Shown: positions 47,636 through 59,991 of the stretch, one piece after another | How positions within the stretch are numbered: the first letter of the stretch is position 1 | Layout of the letters: the number at the start of each line of letters is the position of its first letter | Assembly: GCF_947487575.1 (NCBI RefSeq) | Contig: NZ_CANKXG010000004.1 | Location: 186,001 to 250,000 of the forward strand | Direction: 5' to 3' | Length of the DNA: 64,000 bases | Origin: an uncultured Algibacter sp. | GTDB taxonomy: Bacteria; Bacteroidota; Bacteroidia; Flavobacteriales; Flavobacteriaceae | Notes under the pieces: model-generated | What the model saw: the letters and a program-made list of their open reading frames with translations, nothing else | The model's database searches: none | Told to the model about the DNA's origin: nothing | Position numbers and translations under genes: made by a program

Positions 47636-47672
47636 AAAAAGAACAGATATGTAAAATATGTCTGTTCTTTTT
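47636..47672 (+). terminator. strong rho-independent terminator inside the PUL
   Basis: AAAAAGAACAGA (47636-47647) and TCTGTTCTTTTT (47661-47672) form a perfect 12-base inverted repeat, with TAT/ATA allowing more pairs inside, followed by TTG and further T. It lies 34 bases after the T9SS-protein stop and would end the first long transcript before the LacZ-type GH2. Confidence 0.88.
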
Positions 47673-47702
47673 TGTTTAAATAAAATGAAAAGATTCATAA
47701 GA

Positions 47703-50958
<3,256 letters not shown>

Positions 50959-50984
50959 AATTAAAACCTTCAAAATAGTAAAAA

Positions 50985-52397
50985 ATGAATAAATGTTTTA
51001 TAGTTATTATTCTATTGATGGTTGTTACTTTATCATGTAAATCAAAAACAGATAATAAGCAAAGTCAAAATAACAAAATCGATCAGCCAAATATTATCAT
51101 CATTTTGATTGACGATGCAGGTTATGTAGATTTTGGGTTTATGGGAAGTGAAGATTTACAAACACCTCGAATTGACGCTTTAGCAAAAAGCGGAGTGACA
51201 TTTACAGATGCACATGTAAGTGCAACAGTTTGCGCACCATCAAGAGCAGGATTGATAACTGGTAAATACCAACAGCGTTTTGGTTTTGAAGCTAACGGTA
51301 CGGGAGGCATTGGTTTAAGTGATAATGTTACCACAATTGCTGATGTTTTTAAAAATAACGGGTACAATACATATGCTATAGGAAAATGGCATTTAGGATC
51401 AGATGTGTCAGACCATCCTAACCAACGTGGGTTCGATGAATTTTACGGTTTTTTAGCAGGGAGTAGGTCTTACTTCCCTATAAACAATCCTTCAAAAGAA
51501 AAAATGTTGCAACACAATGGAGAGCATATTGTTTTTGATGGATATATGACAGATGTTTTAGGGGAACAATCCATAAAATTTGTTGAAGCATCAAAAGACA
51601 AACCATTTTTTATGTATTTATCCTATAACGCTGTGCATACACCAATGCATGCTAAAGTGGAAGATTTAAAAAAGTTTAAAGACCATCCAAGAAAAGAACT
51701 AGCTGCTATGACATGGAGTTTAGATGAGAATATTGGCAAGTTACTAGATAAATTAGATGATTTAGGAAAAAGGGACAATACCTTAATATATTTTTTAAGT
51801 GATAACGGTGGCGCACACAATAATCAATCATCAACAGGACCATTAAAAGGCTGGAAAGGTAATAAGTTTGAAGGCGGACATCGTGTACCATTTGTTATGT
51901 CATGGCCTAAAGAAATTGTTTCAGGCGCTTCATTTGGTGGCTTAACATCTTCGTTAGATATATTTGAAACGTCTATAGCAGCAGCAAATATTTTAAAACC
52001 AAAAACACTTCAGTTAGATGGTGTAAATTTAATTCCTTACCTAAAAGGAGAAGAACTAGGTGACCCACATAAGCAACTTTTTTGGAGGAAATTAGATGAA
52101 TCTGCTGCTAGAATAGGGGATTATAAAATAATAAATCTGAAATATTATGGTTCAGTCATGTACGATTTGAGTGACGATTTAGATGAAACTATTGATATAT
52201 CTCAAACTAATTCTAAACAATTTGATACCATTTGGTCTGCTTATAATACATGGCAAAATCAATTAATAGACCCTTTATGGCAAGAGGGAAAACCTTGGAT
52301 GGATGTTACATATCATATTCATAAACAGCTTATGCAAAATAAAGAAGCAGAGTATAAGGATATTTGGAGTCCTGCTTTTATAAAACAGAGTAAATAG
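50985..52397 (+). CDS. S1-family sulfatase, lipoprotein (third of three)
   Basis: A 470-residue lipoprotein (VTLSC, Cys18, then a Lys/Asn/Gln-rich spacer). Core motifs are PNIIIILIDDAGYVDFG, Cys83 in CAPSRAGLITGKYQQRFG, AIGKWHLGSD, LSYNAVHTPMHA, and FLSDNGGAHNNQSS with GHRVPF. The Cys is converted to formylglycine by a maturase that is not in this window. The QRFG block after the signature differs from the other two sulfatases, so a third sulfate position is likely. It starts 27 bases after the GH2 stop, and a hairpin at 52418-52459 ends the locus. Confidence 0.92.
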   Translation: MNKCFIVIILLMVVTLSCKSKTDNKQSQNNKIDQPNIIIILIDDAGYVDFGFMGSEDLQTPRIDALAKSGVTFTDAHVSATVCAPSRAGLITGKYQQRFGFEANGTGGIGLSDNVTTIADVFKNNGYNTYAIGKWHLGSDVSDHPNQRGFDEFYGFLAGSRSYFPINNPSKEKMLQHNGEHIVFDGYMTDVLGEQSIKFVEASKDKPFFMYLSYNAVHTPMHAKVEDLKKFKDHPRKELAAMTWSLDENIGKLLDKLDDLGKRDNTLIYFLSDNGGAHNNQSSTGPLKGWKGNKFEGGHRVPFVMSWPKEIVSGASFGGLTSSLDIFETSIAAANILKPKTLQLDGVNLIPYLKGEELGDPHKQLFWRKLDESAARIGDYKIINLKYYGSVMYDLSDDLDETIDISQTNSKQFDTIWSAYNTWQNQLIDPLWQEGKPWMDVTYHIHKQLMQNKEAEYKDIWSPAFIKQSK

Positions 52398-52417
52398 TGA
52401 AGTATATGTATAAAAAA

Positions 52418-52459
52418 ATCCTTACCAGTTTTATTAAAAAACTTAGATAAGGATGTTTT
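52418..52459 (+). terminator. terminator at the end of the PUL
   Basis: ATCCTTA (52418-52424) pairs with TAAGGAT (52448-52454), and AGTTTT (52427-52432) with AAAACT (52438-52443) inside, followed by GTTTTT. It stands between the last sulfatase and the converging FN3 lipoprotein gene. Confidence 0.65.
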
Positions 52460-52490
52460 TAATTAATATAATATAAAATGGTTGGTTACA

Positions 52491-53201
52491 TTATAAATTA
52501 TTTATTTTAAACTCCCAAATAGGACTAGATGTTTGAGCGCCTTTATCATCTTTAGCAATAACTTGCCAATAGTAAACGGTATTGGCAGTATCTACTGTAA
52601 CTTGTAAAGTTGTATTGTCTGTGTCTCCAGAAACTAATGTTAATGCTGTTTTGTTTTTTCCAAAATAAACATCAAACTTCAAAGGGTCTTTATCTACATC
52701 AGAGGCTGTCCATTGTAAATCAATAGTGCTAACACTATCAAAATTTTGACCCAAAAATGGCGAAATATTAGCCGGAGAAAATGGCAAGTTATTGGTATTT
52801 GCTATTTCTTCAGTATAAAACTGAGAAACTGGAGAAAAATCACTTTCTATATTTTTAGTACTTTTTGCTTTAACTCTCCAATAATAAGCAACACCTTTAT
52901 CTAAAGTAACAATTTTTGATAAAGAAGTTTGCACTTCAGATACTACAATATTTGAAAACAGATTGTCTGTTGCTATTTCAAAAGTATAAATAACGGAACT
53001 TCCATCTTCATTGGTTGATGCATTCCAAGTGAAATTAAGTGTATTTTCAATGCATAATTGATCCTCGCTAGGAAAGACCAATACAGGTGTTGAAGGTGTA
53101 CTGTCTTTACCTTTATCGCTTCCGCCGTCATCATCACTTGACCCGGAAGAACAAGATGCTGCGATAATACTAAAAACTAAAATATATAATATCTTTTTCA
53201 T
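52491..53201 (-). CDS. lipoprotein with two fibronectin type III-like domains
   Basis: A 236-residue lipoprotein (IAASC, Cys17, then a Ser/Asp/Gly stretch SSGSSDDDGGSDKG typical of surface lipoproteins). Two FN3-like domains follow at about 37-130 and 135-236, with TFEIATDNLF, YYWRVKAKS and the parallel LKFDVYFGKN, YYWQVIAKDD. It starts two bases after the stop of the large Asp-box protein on the same strand, so the two form an operon; it may hold that protein at the surface or bind the same ligand. No catalytic motif was seen. Confidence 0.78.
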   Translation of the reverse strand: MKKILYILVFSIIAASCSSGSSDDDGGSDKGKDSTPSTPVLVFPSEDQLCIENTLNFTWNASTNEDGSSVIYTFEIATDNLFSNIVVSEVQTSLSKIVTLDKGVAYYWRVKAKSTKNIESDFSPVSQFYTEEIANTNNLPFSPANISPFLGQNFDSVSTIDLQWTASDVDKDPLKFDVYFGKNKTALTLVSGDTDNTTLQVTVDTANTVYYWQVIAKDDKGAQTSSPIWEFKINNL

Positions 53202-53203
53202 CT

Positions 53204-56200
53204 TTATTTTTTTATGATTTTAATTGTTTTTGGTGTGTCTAAATTCAATCTTACAAAATATACTCCTGAAGGATTGTTTTCTAGATTCATTTTTACTTTA
53301 TTGTTTACAACGGTATATTGTTTCTTGGATATTAATCCAGAGGATTGAGAATATAATTCTATAGTTACGTTTTCTTTTGATTTAGGTATACGTAACTCAA
53401 AAGCATCTGTTGTTGGGTTAGGGAACGCTTTTACTTCAAACGACGACCCAACAACCTTTGATAGCTTACCTTCGCAAGTGGCTTTCGATTCTACTTGAAT
53501 AAAATCTCCTTCTTCTACAGGTATACTAAAATTAGTACTATGAGTTTCAAATACTTTAATATTATTTACAGAAACAGAGAAAGGTGCAGTACCAGATTTT
53601 ATATTTACTTCTACTTTGTTTCCTTTTATAGAAGATGTTTTTCCTGATAATAGACTAGATTCTTCAATGTTTAAAGTAACACAATGCGAGTATGATGTGT
53701 CGGTTATACCAATACAAATATCATATGTTCCAGGTTCCAAATTAGGTATGTTTAATGTATTTGTAAAACTGTAATCAACATTAGCAACAGTTACGTTATA
53801 ATTATGTTTAAATTTAGTGTCTATTTTTAACTGTCCGTTTTTTCCTTGGCACGTTTCATCAGTAACTTGAATTTCAAAGTTATCTGCTGCAACAAAAATA
53901 GTTGAGAAATCTTCATTTAAACTAAAATCTATGATACCACTACCATAAGTTGCATAACGCACTAGGTTTTCAGAATCTATAAATTGTACATCAGTAAAGG
54001 CTAATGCGCTTGGTACATCTGCACCATCCATTTTAAACCATTTGTCTTGTTGTAAAGCGTAAACCCAAGCCCCATCAAATTCACAGGCCGCAAAAATAAA
54101 TTGTCCATTAGGTGATGCTTCCATATCAACTATTCTTGCAACTGTTAATCCATCATTATGGTTTGTAAATGATTGCCCTCCATCTACAGAGATTAAAAAA
54201 TTATTGCCTTTTCCTGCATAATATACAGTAGCTTCATCTACAGGGCTTGTAGCAATTACTGTTCTACGTTTTCTATGAGAACTATCACCTTGTGGCCAAG
54301 ATCCATTAAAAGTTGAATTTGTAAAAGTATTACCTCCATCTGTAGAGTACATAAATTTACCAGATTGTAATCCCGCATACCATCTGTTTGTATTTACATT
54401 TGAATAGCCAAAACTATGAGCTGCTTCAGGGAAAATATAAGAGTGTAGAGTTCTTTCAATAGAACTACCATCGTACGTGATTTTTTGTAATTGAGTTCCC
54501 CAAGGGATGTAAACTGCGTCTTCACTAGGAATTGGTGATGGAATCATACTAGTAGCAGCCCAATTTGGATAAAGATCTCTCTTTGAAACTACTGTTCTGA
54601 AATTACCACCATCAGTAACTGAACTTCTTCCTACAGCTCCATAATAATACCAATACCAAGCAGACTCGCCATCTTTTCCTATGGTTACTCTTAAAACATC
54701 TGTGTTAGCTTCTCTTATGGTAGGAATAGGTTGCGTAGTATCATGATTGGCATCATCTATAAAACTTTGAGATCCTCTATCTTGATTTGCTGTGTAAATT
54801 CTATTATATTTTTCACTAGTATCTGCATCATAACACATGGTGGTTGGATTACCTTTACTCACACTAACCCAAGAATTCCAATCTTCAGGGGTTGTAGAGT
54901 AATAGGTTCCAAAGTCATATCCTGATATAGTTATAGACCCTCCATCTTCTTTATCAAAAGTTTTAAAGTGTTGTAAATCCCACACATAAATATCATTATT
55001 GCTTAAAACGTGTTTGTTTCTTGTCCAATTCACACCGTAGTCTGTAGATATCCATAATTCAACAAAACCTTTAAAAACTACATTTGGTTGTGTAGGGTGT
55101 ACTTCAAAAATGTTTCTACCTGTATCACTAGATGTTATACTTTGTGTCCAAGTAGAGCCTTCATCACCAGAATAAAAAATGGTAGTATTGTTATAGCTAA
55201 TATAAAAATGCGTAGTGCCACTTACTGTAGTGCCTTTTACAGAATCTAAAGAACCTATTGCTGTTGTTGGTTCGTATAATAGAATAAAATCTGTATCACT
55301 CTCTCCCATTTTATAAACAAACAATTTAGAATCACTATTTCGTTTAGCAAAAAGGTAAACGGCTTTACTAGAGTGTGGTTTTAATATTTCAACATCAAAA
55401 ACACTACTTTTAAAGTTTAGTGCAGATGTTGTATAGTTTAAACCATAATCTGTAGATATGTACACATAATCATAAAAAGCGTTAGCATCAGCAGCGTTTC
55501 TTCTGGCTCCGTGAGCAACTATACGTTTGTCGGCATCTTTTTTAGTAACTACTGTTGTGTAATTTGCTGATCCTTCAAAGAAAGCACCATTGGCGTCCAT
55601 CCATGTTCTACCTTCATCATCAGAAAATTCCATACCACCATTATCTTTTTGATTTAACATTCTAAAAGAACCATCCGGTAGATTTACACCGTTGAATTTA
55701 TCGCCTTCAAAACTTTTTGTATGATTTCTAAGCAACCATTTTATAGGTGCATTTTCATCAATTTTATAGATGTGTCCTGCAAAAGATACGATATACATTT
55801 CTTCGTTTACTGGATCATATAAAGAGCCGTCAGTTCTAAAACCACCTTCATTATAACCAGGGTTGGTAGTTGAGGTCATGTGTAAATACTTTTGATCCCA
55901 TTTTCCTGTAAGTGTGTTATTTGCATAAGCGTAATCGTCTGGTGGGAGAACAGTCATGTTTTGCTTTGCCGTTTTAAAATAAGCAGAAAAAGCATCAGGA
56001 TTGCTAAACGTGAAATTAGACTTTTCAGCATTTGTCGCCCAAGTATTATATTCCTCCAGGGCATCACCACTTAAATTAGAAATATCAAGTGGTTTTGGAA
56101 GTGATTCTTTGTCCATAGCCATTTCATAGGCTATCTCTTCAGCACTCTCTTCTTCATAATTTTCGCCATATTCTTCATGGTAATATTCGTCTTCATAAGC

Positions 56201-56296
56201 TTCTCCTCTATGCAATACATTCTTATTTACAAGAACAAATATTAATATAGTTGTAAGACAAGCAAAACTCAATATTTTAAGAGTGTTTTTTTTCAT
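53204..56296 (-). CDS. large T9SS-exported Asp-box (BNR) beta-propeller protein
   Basis: A 1030-residue protein. A signal segment (residues 5-25) leads to a very acidic Tyr/Glu-rich stretch (about 33-62). The body (about 130-800) has several Asp-box motifs: SDDEGRTW, STDYGLNY, SGDEGSTW, STDYGVNW, STDGGNTF and SVDGGQSF, typical of sialidase or sortilin/VPS10-type propellers and GH74-like enzymes. The end has a type A T9SS sorting domain (KAFPNPTTDAFELRIP, SGVYFVRLNL, KTIKIIKK). Catalytic residues of sialidases or xyloglucanases could not be confirmed. It is a surface or released protein of unknown function, paired with the FN3 lipoprotein. Confidence 0.8.
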   Translation of the reverse strand: MKKNTLKILSFACLTTILIFVLVNKNVLHRGEAYEDEYYHEEYGENYEEESAEEIAYEMAMDKESLPKPLDISNLSGDALEEYNTWATNAEKSNFTFSNPDAFSAYFKTAKQNMTVLPPDDYAYANNTLTGKWDQKYLHMTSTTNPGYNEGGFRTDGSLYDPVNEEMYIVSFAGHIYKIDENAPIKWLLRNHTKSFEGDKFNGVNLPDGSFRMLNQKDNGGMEFSDDEGRTWMDANGAFFEGSANYTTVVTKKDADKRIVAHGARRNAADANAFYDYVYISTDYGLNYTTSALNFKSSVFDVEILKPHSSKAVYLFAKRNSDSKLFVYKMGESDTDFILLYEPTTAIGSLDSVKGTTVSGTTHFYISYNNTTIFYSGDEGSTWTQSITSSDTGRNIFEVHPTQPNVVFKGFVELWISTDYGVNWTRNKHVLSNNDIYVWDLQHFKTFDKEDGGSITISGYDFGTYYSTTPEDWNSWVSVSKGNPTTMCYDADTSEKYNRIYTANQDRGSQSFIDDANHDTTQPIPTIREANTDVLRVTIGKDGESAWYWYYYGAVGRSSVTDGGNFRTVVSKRDLYPNWAATSMIPSPIPSEDAVYIPWGTQLQKITYDGSSIERTLHSYIFPEAAHSFGYSNVNTNRWYAGLQSGKFMYSTDGGNTFTNSTFNGSWPQGDSSHRKRRTVIATSPVDEATVYYAGKGNNFLISVDGGQSFTNHNDGLTVARIVDMEASPNGQFIFAACEFDGAWVYALQQDKWFKMDGADVPSALAFTDVQFIDSENLVRYATYGSGIIDFSLNEDFSTIFVAADNFEIQVTDETCQGKNGQLKIDTKFKHNYNVTVANVDYSFTNTLNIPNLEPGTYDICIGITDTSYSHCVTLNIEESSLLSGKTSSIKGNKVEVNIKSGTAPFSVSVNNIKVFETHSTNFSIPVEEGDFIQVESKATCEGKLSKVVGSSFEVKAFPNPTTDAFELRIPKSKENVTIELYSQSSGLISKKQYTVVNNKVKMNLENNPSGVYFVRLNLDTPKTIKIIKK

Positions 56297-56517
56297 AACT
56301 AATAATGTTGTTTTTTTTAGGTTTATCAGTTCTGTAAAATTATGTTATAATGATAGCTTTAATATTAATCAAATTGCTGAAAACATGGATGATAATGCTT
56401 AATCATTTTAAGTGCAATTAAGAAAATAGTTTTAATCCTTAAAGGTTATATGTGTATTTTTTGTTTTAAAGATATTTTTAGGTTTTTTTGTGGTGTATTT
56501 TTTAAGCATCTCTGAAT

Positions 56518-56976
56518 ATGAGTAATAATTTTGAAAATGAATTTTTTGGAATAGGTATCCAAAATGGAAAAACGCCTGAAAATTTAGGTGTATTATGGCG
56601 TTCAGCACAAAATTTAGGAGCTAGTTTTATTTTTACAATAGGCAATAGATATGCTAAACAGGCTAGTGACACGCATGATGCTGTAAAAGCAATGCCTTAT
56701 TTTCATTATAAAACTTTTGATGATTTTTTTAATAACCTTCCAAAAGGCGCTCGCTTAGTTGGTGTAGAACTTACCGATACTGCTGAAGCGTTGGAAACAT
56801 TCCATCACCCAAGGCGTTGTGTTTATTTATTAGGTGCCGAGGATCATGGTTTATCTAAACAAGCCATTGAAAAAGCACATTTTTTAGTTAAATTTAAGTC
56901 GGAATTAAGCTTAAATGTTGCCGTAGCTGGAAGTATTGTACTTTATGATAGAGGCGTAAATAAGCCTAGGAGTTAG
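56518..56976 (+). CDS. SPOUT-family RNA methyltransferase (TrmH-like)
   Basis: A 152-residue protein that is a lone SPOUT (SpoU) domain. The three motifs are PENLGVLWRSAQNLGA, VYLLGAEDHGLS and LSLNVAVAGSIVLYDR, which form the knotted SAM-binding site. Such short forms (TrmL-like) methylate the 2'-OH of tRNA or rRNA; the target cannot be told from sequence. The 3' end overlaps the next gene tail-to-tail by 4 bases. Confidence 0.88.
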   Translation: MSNNFENEFFGIGIQNGKTPENLGVLWRSAQNLGASFIFTIGNRYAKQASDTHDAVKAMPYFHYKTFDDFFNNLPKGARLVGVELTDTAEALETFHHPRRCVYLLGAEDHGLSKQAIEKAHFLVKFKSELSLNVAVAGSIVLYDRGVNKPRS

Positions 56977-58151
56977 TCTTTTTTTGTTATTAAAATTAAT
57001 TTATTATTATTCAAATCGGTGGTAAAAAATAGATATTGATTACCACCATCTTTAATATTAAATTTTTTTCTGATTTGTTGAACCGTTTCAGGAAAATTTC
57101 GAGTGGTAATATTAGCTTTTTTTATGGATAAACTTTTAAGTGTTTTTTTGCTATAAGGGATTATATTTTCAATTTTAAAAACTCTGCCAGGAAAATCAAT
57201 GCGTTGATTTTTAGTATATAAATGAGAATGTTTATGGAGTTTATAAACTTCTAATTGTTTTGAAATTTCATTGAACGCGCCAGCTTTTAAAATAGCCGAA
57301 TTAGGTTCGTATAAATAGTTGAGTGGTAAGCTATAATCTGGTTCGGTTTGTTTTTCATCTTCCAAATTAAATTTAAAAATAGTGTTAGCTTTCTTTTTAA
57401 TATTTACAGTTTCTATAGAAATAACACCAGTAAAACTATACTCCAAAACCCATAATAATTCTTTTACCTCATTATTCACGGCAACTGTATGTATGGTTTT
57501 TACATGCTTTAACTCGTTAATCCCTACAGATAAATCTAATAGCGGTGATGTTTTAATCATGATGTTTTTAGAATGCTTAAACAGCAAATCTAAATGTTCT
57601 GGTACATTTGGTAAACAATCGTTTAGGAAGAATACTTTTCCTTTGCTATTATGCCGTCTTGAGGGGTCTACATAAATCCAATCATAGATTTTAGATGATT
57701 TTTTTAAATATTCAATACCATCCGTTTGAATAGTTTCAATATTATAAACATCCAATTGTTTGAAGTTGTGGGTAACAATTTTTGAAAGTGTATTATTTAT
57801 TTCACAATGGGTAACTGTTTTAAATTGTTTTGAAAAGTAAAAACAATCTACTCCAAAGCCTCCTGTCAAATCAATTATCGAATTTCCTTTTAATAATTGC
57901 GATTTATACTTTGCTGTAGTTTCAGATGATGTTTGCTCTATATTTAACTTATTGGGATAGTAAATATTCTTAGTAGAAAACCAGGTTGGAAGCTTAGTAT
58001 TACATCTTTTTTTAGCCTCAATTTGTTCTATTATAGTTTTTGTGTCAACTTCAGGAAAGGAAATTCCTTTTAACAATAAATTACTGATTTCGGAATTCGT
58101 GTTAATTTTTATAAATTCTTGAATATAAGTATTTAATATATCTTTATTCAA
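56973..58151 (-). CDS. class I SAM-dependent methyltransferase with THUMP-like domain
   Basis: A 392-residue protein. An N-terminal helical part (1-85) is followed by a Rossmann methyltransferase core with motif I SIIDLTGGFGVDCFYFSK, CEINNTLSKI, and the DPSRRHNSKG motif near residue 165, known from Bacteroidota proteins labelled THUMP-like. The C-terminal 90 residues (KTLKSLSIKKANITTRNFP) form the THUMP-like part. It probably methylates an RNA; the substrate is not established. It converges on the SPOUT gene and lies 9 bases downstream of the AI-2E transporter gene. Confidence 0.82.
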   Translation of the reverse strand: MNKDILNTYIQEFIKINTNSEISNLLLKGISFPEVDTKTIIEQIEAKKRCNTKLPTWFSTKNIYYPNKLNIEQTSSETTAKYKSQLLKGNSIIDLTGGFGVDCFYFSKQFKTVTHCEINNTLSKIVTHNFKQLDVYNIETIQTDGIEYLKKSSKIYDWIYVDPSRRHNSKGKVFFLNDCLPNVPEHLDLLFKHSKNIMIKTSPLLDLSVGINELKHVKTIHTVAVNNEVKELLWVLEYSFTGVISIETVNIKKKANTIFKFNLEDEKQTEPDYSLPLNYLYEPNSAILKAGAFNEISKQLEVYKLHKHSHLYTKNQRIDFPGRVFKIENIIPYSKKTLKSLSIKKANITTRNFPETVQQIRKKFNIKDGGNQYLFFTTDLNNNKLILITKKD

Positions 58152-58159
58152 AATAAAAC

Positions 58160-59248
58160 TTAAAGGTTTTTAGTGAGTTTTTTTACTATCTCGTTATCTG
58201 ATAAAAACGCTTTTAGAATAACTTTTATAGCAGTATAAGCAGGTACAGCTATTATTAAACCAATAACACCGAATAAAATACCTGTAATCAAAATTATTAA
58301 GAAAATTTCAAGAGGATGTGATTTTACACTTTTAGAGAAAATTATAGGCTGACTTCCAAAATTATCAACCAACTGCCCAATCATAAATACTATAAACACC
58401 CAGAATGTTTTTGGTAGTATAACATCACTAAATGATTCTCCTAGGTTGCTTGTCATGGTTAATGTTAGCATTAAGAAAGCTCCAACTAATGGACCAACGT
58501 ATGGAATTAAATTTAAAAGCGCACACAAAAAAGCTATTACTATTGCATTTTCTACACCAATAATCAGTAAGCCAATGGTATAAATTATGAAAAGAATTAG
58601 TATTTGAAATATGAGTCCCACAAAGTATCTAGAGAGTAAATCTTTAATTTGTGTGGAAGATGTTTTCCATCGTGCCTCTTTATTATCTGGAATAAAAGTT
58701 AATATACCATTTTCAAACAATCGGCTATCTTTTAAGAAGAAAAACGAAATAAATAACACTGAAAATAAACCAATACTAAAGCTACCTAGGCCACTAATAA
58801 CCGAATTTAAAAAATCTGGAATTAAAGAGAAATCAATCTTAGAAAGTAAGTTCGATTCTTTTAAAGACTGCTCAACATCTATTTGATGTAAATCAAAATA
58901 AGTTACAATTTCGCTGTATAAATTCTCCAGATTGTGCTGTAGTTCTTCAATATTTAGTAACGATAAATTTTGCCCTTGTTTAATAACTAAGGGGACGAAA
59001 AGACCAACTAACCCAATAAATACTCCTAATAACAAGATCATGGCAACAATTACGGCTATGGTGTTTTTAAATTTGAGTTTTCTTTCTAAAAACAAAACTA
59101 TTGGCCTTCCTATTAAAGAGATAACCGCAGCTATGGCTATATAGCCAATTACAGATTGAATTTGATATAAGAAGTAGAGTAAAAGAGCAATACCTAAAAT
59201 AATACCTATAGCTTTTAAAATACCATTAGAAATAGTGTTTGAATTCAT
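58160..59248 (-). CDS. AI-2E family transporter
   Basis: A 362-residue inner-membrane protein of the AI-2E (YhhQ/PerM-like) family, with about eight predicted helices: two early pairs (residues 8-45 and 60-85), then a soluble segment (85-140), and a helical half including GLIFQILILFIIYTIGLLIIG and LNLIPYVGPLVGAFLML, the latter the family signature. Members export autoinducer-2 or act as Na+/H+ antiporters in other bacteria, so the substrate is open. It sits in the minus-strand run together with the THUMP-like methyltransferase. Confidence 0.9.
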   Translation of the reverse strand: MNSNTISNGILKAIGIILGIALLLYFLYQIQSVIGYIAIAAVISLIGRPIVLFLERKLKFKNTIAVIVAMILLLGVFIGLVGLFVPLVIKQGQNLSLLNIEELQHNLENLYSEIVTYFDLHQIDVEQSLKESNLLSKIDFSLIPDFLNSVISGLGSFSIGLFSVLFISFFFLKDSRLFENGILTFIPDNKEARWKTSSTQIKDLLSRYFVGLIFQILILFIIYTIGLLIIGVENAIVIAFLCALLNLIPYVGPLVGAFLMLTLTMTSNLGESFSDVILPKTFWVFIVFMIGQLVDNFGSQPIIFSKSVKSHPLEIFLIILITGILFGVIGLIIAVPAYTAIKVILKAFLSDNEIVKKLTKNL

Positions 59249-59319
59249 AAAGTAAATATAATAATTTGTAATTAGCAGAACATGCTATGATTGGTATATT
59301 ATTTTGGCTGTTTGTTACA

Positions 59320-59826
59320 CTATGACATTGTAAGCTGCTTAGTCATTTCATATAAAGCAATATTGGTTGCTTGTACAACATTCATACTGCTATTTTTTCC
59401 AAACATATTGATATGAATAATCAAATCAGAGATTTTTAGAATGTTTTCTGAAACGCCAAAATTTTCATCGCCAATAATTAATGCTATTGGTTTTTCTGTT
59501 GAAAATTGAACCTTATGAATAGGTTTGCTAGAATCTGTAATTTCTAATGAAATAATCTGGTAGTTTTTACTTTTTAAATCTTCAATAACTTCTGAAGCAT
59601 CACAATTAATTTCATGAAGCACAATTTTTTCAGTAGCTCTGGATGTTTTCGCCATTTTCCGTCCTAACTGAATATTTTCGCCACAAAGCATTAGTTTTTC
59701 AATTCCAAAAGCATCAGCAATTCTGAATAAACTACCTATGTTTGGTGCATTAGTTACGTTATCACAAATTAATGTGATAGGAAATTTTTGCTTTTTGAAG
59801 TTGGTATTGTAGTGGGTTAGTTGCAA
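59320..59826 (-). CDS. TrmH-family RNA methyltransferase
   Basis: A 168-residue SPOUT protein. Motifs are NAPNIGSLFRIADAFG, ALIIGDENFGVS and SSMNVVQATNIALYEM, giving the trefoil-knot SAM site. It is likely a tRNA or rRNA 2'-O-methyltransferase. It is not closely similar to the SPOUT gene at 56518 and follows the short membrane ORF on the minus strand after a 9-base gap. Confidence 0.88.
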   Translation of the reverse strand: MQLTHYNTNFKKQKFPITLICDNVTNAPNIGSLFRIADAFGIEKLMLCGENIQLGRKMAKTSRATEKIVLHEINCDASEVIEDLKSKNYQIISLEITDSSKPIHKVQFSTEKPIALIIGDENFGVSENILKISDLIIHINMFGKNSSMNVVQATNIALYEMTKQLTMS

Positions 59827-59835
59827 TCTGGAAAT

Positions 59836-59985
59836 TTATTTGTTTAGAAGAAAATATAATATCAATATAAATAGCAAAATAAAGATTAAAACTTTTAATA
59901 ATATTTTAAGCAGCCCTTTTAAAGTGCTTTCCTCATTTTGGTTTTCAAAAAACCACTCAACTATTGTAATTAAAAGTTCTTTCAA
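59836..59985 (-). CDS. small single-pass membrane protein, TTG start
   Basis: A 49-codon frame between the DUF4159 and TrmH-like genes on the same strand. It starts with TTG at 59985, six bases after the DUF4159 stop, and ends nine bases before the TrmH gene. The product has a charged amphipathic part (KELLITIVEWFFENQNEES) then a Leu/Ile-rich segment of about 22 residues and a short basic end. Codon choice resembles its neighbours. It is unannotated in usual length filters; function unknown. Confidence 0.55.
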   Translation of the reverse strand: MKELLITIVEWFFENQNEESTLKGLLKILLKVLIFILLFILILYFLLNK

Positions 59986-59991
59986 TGCAAT

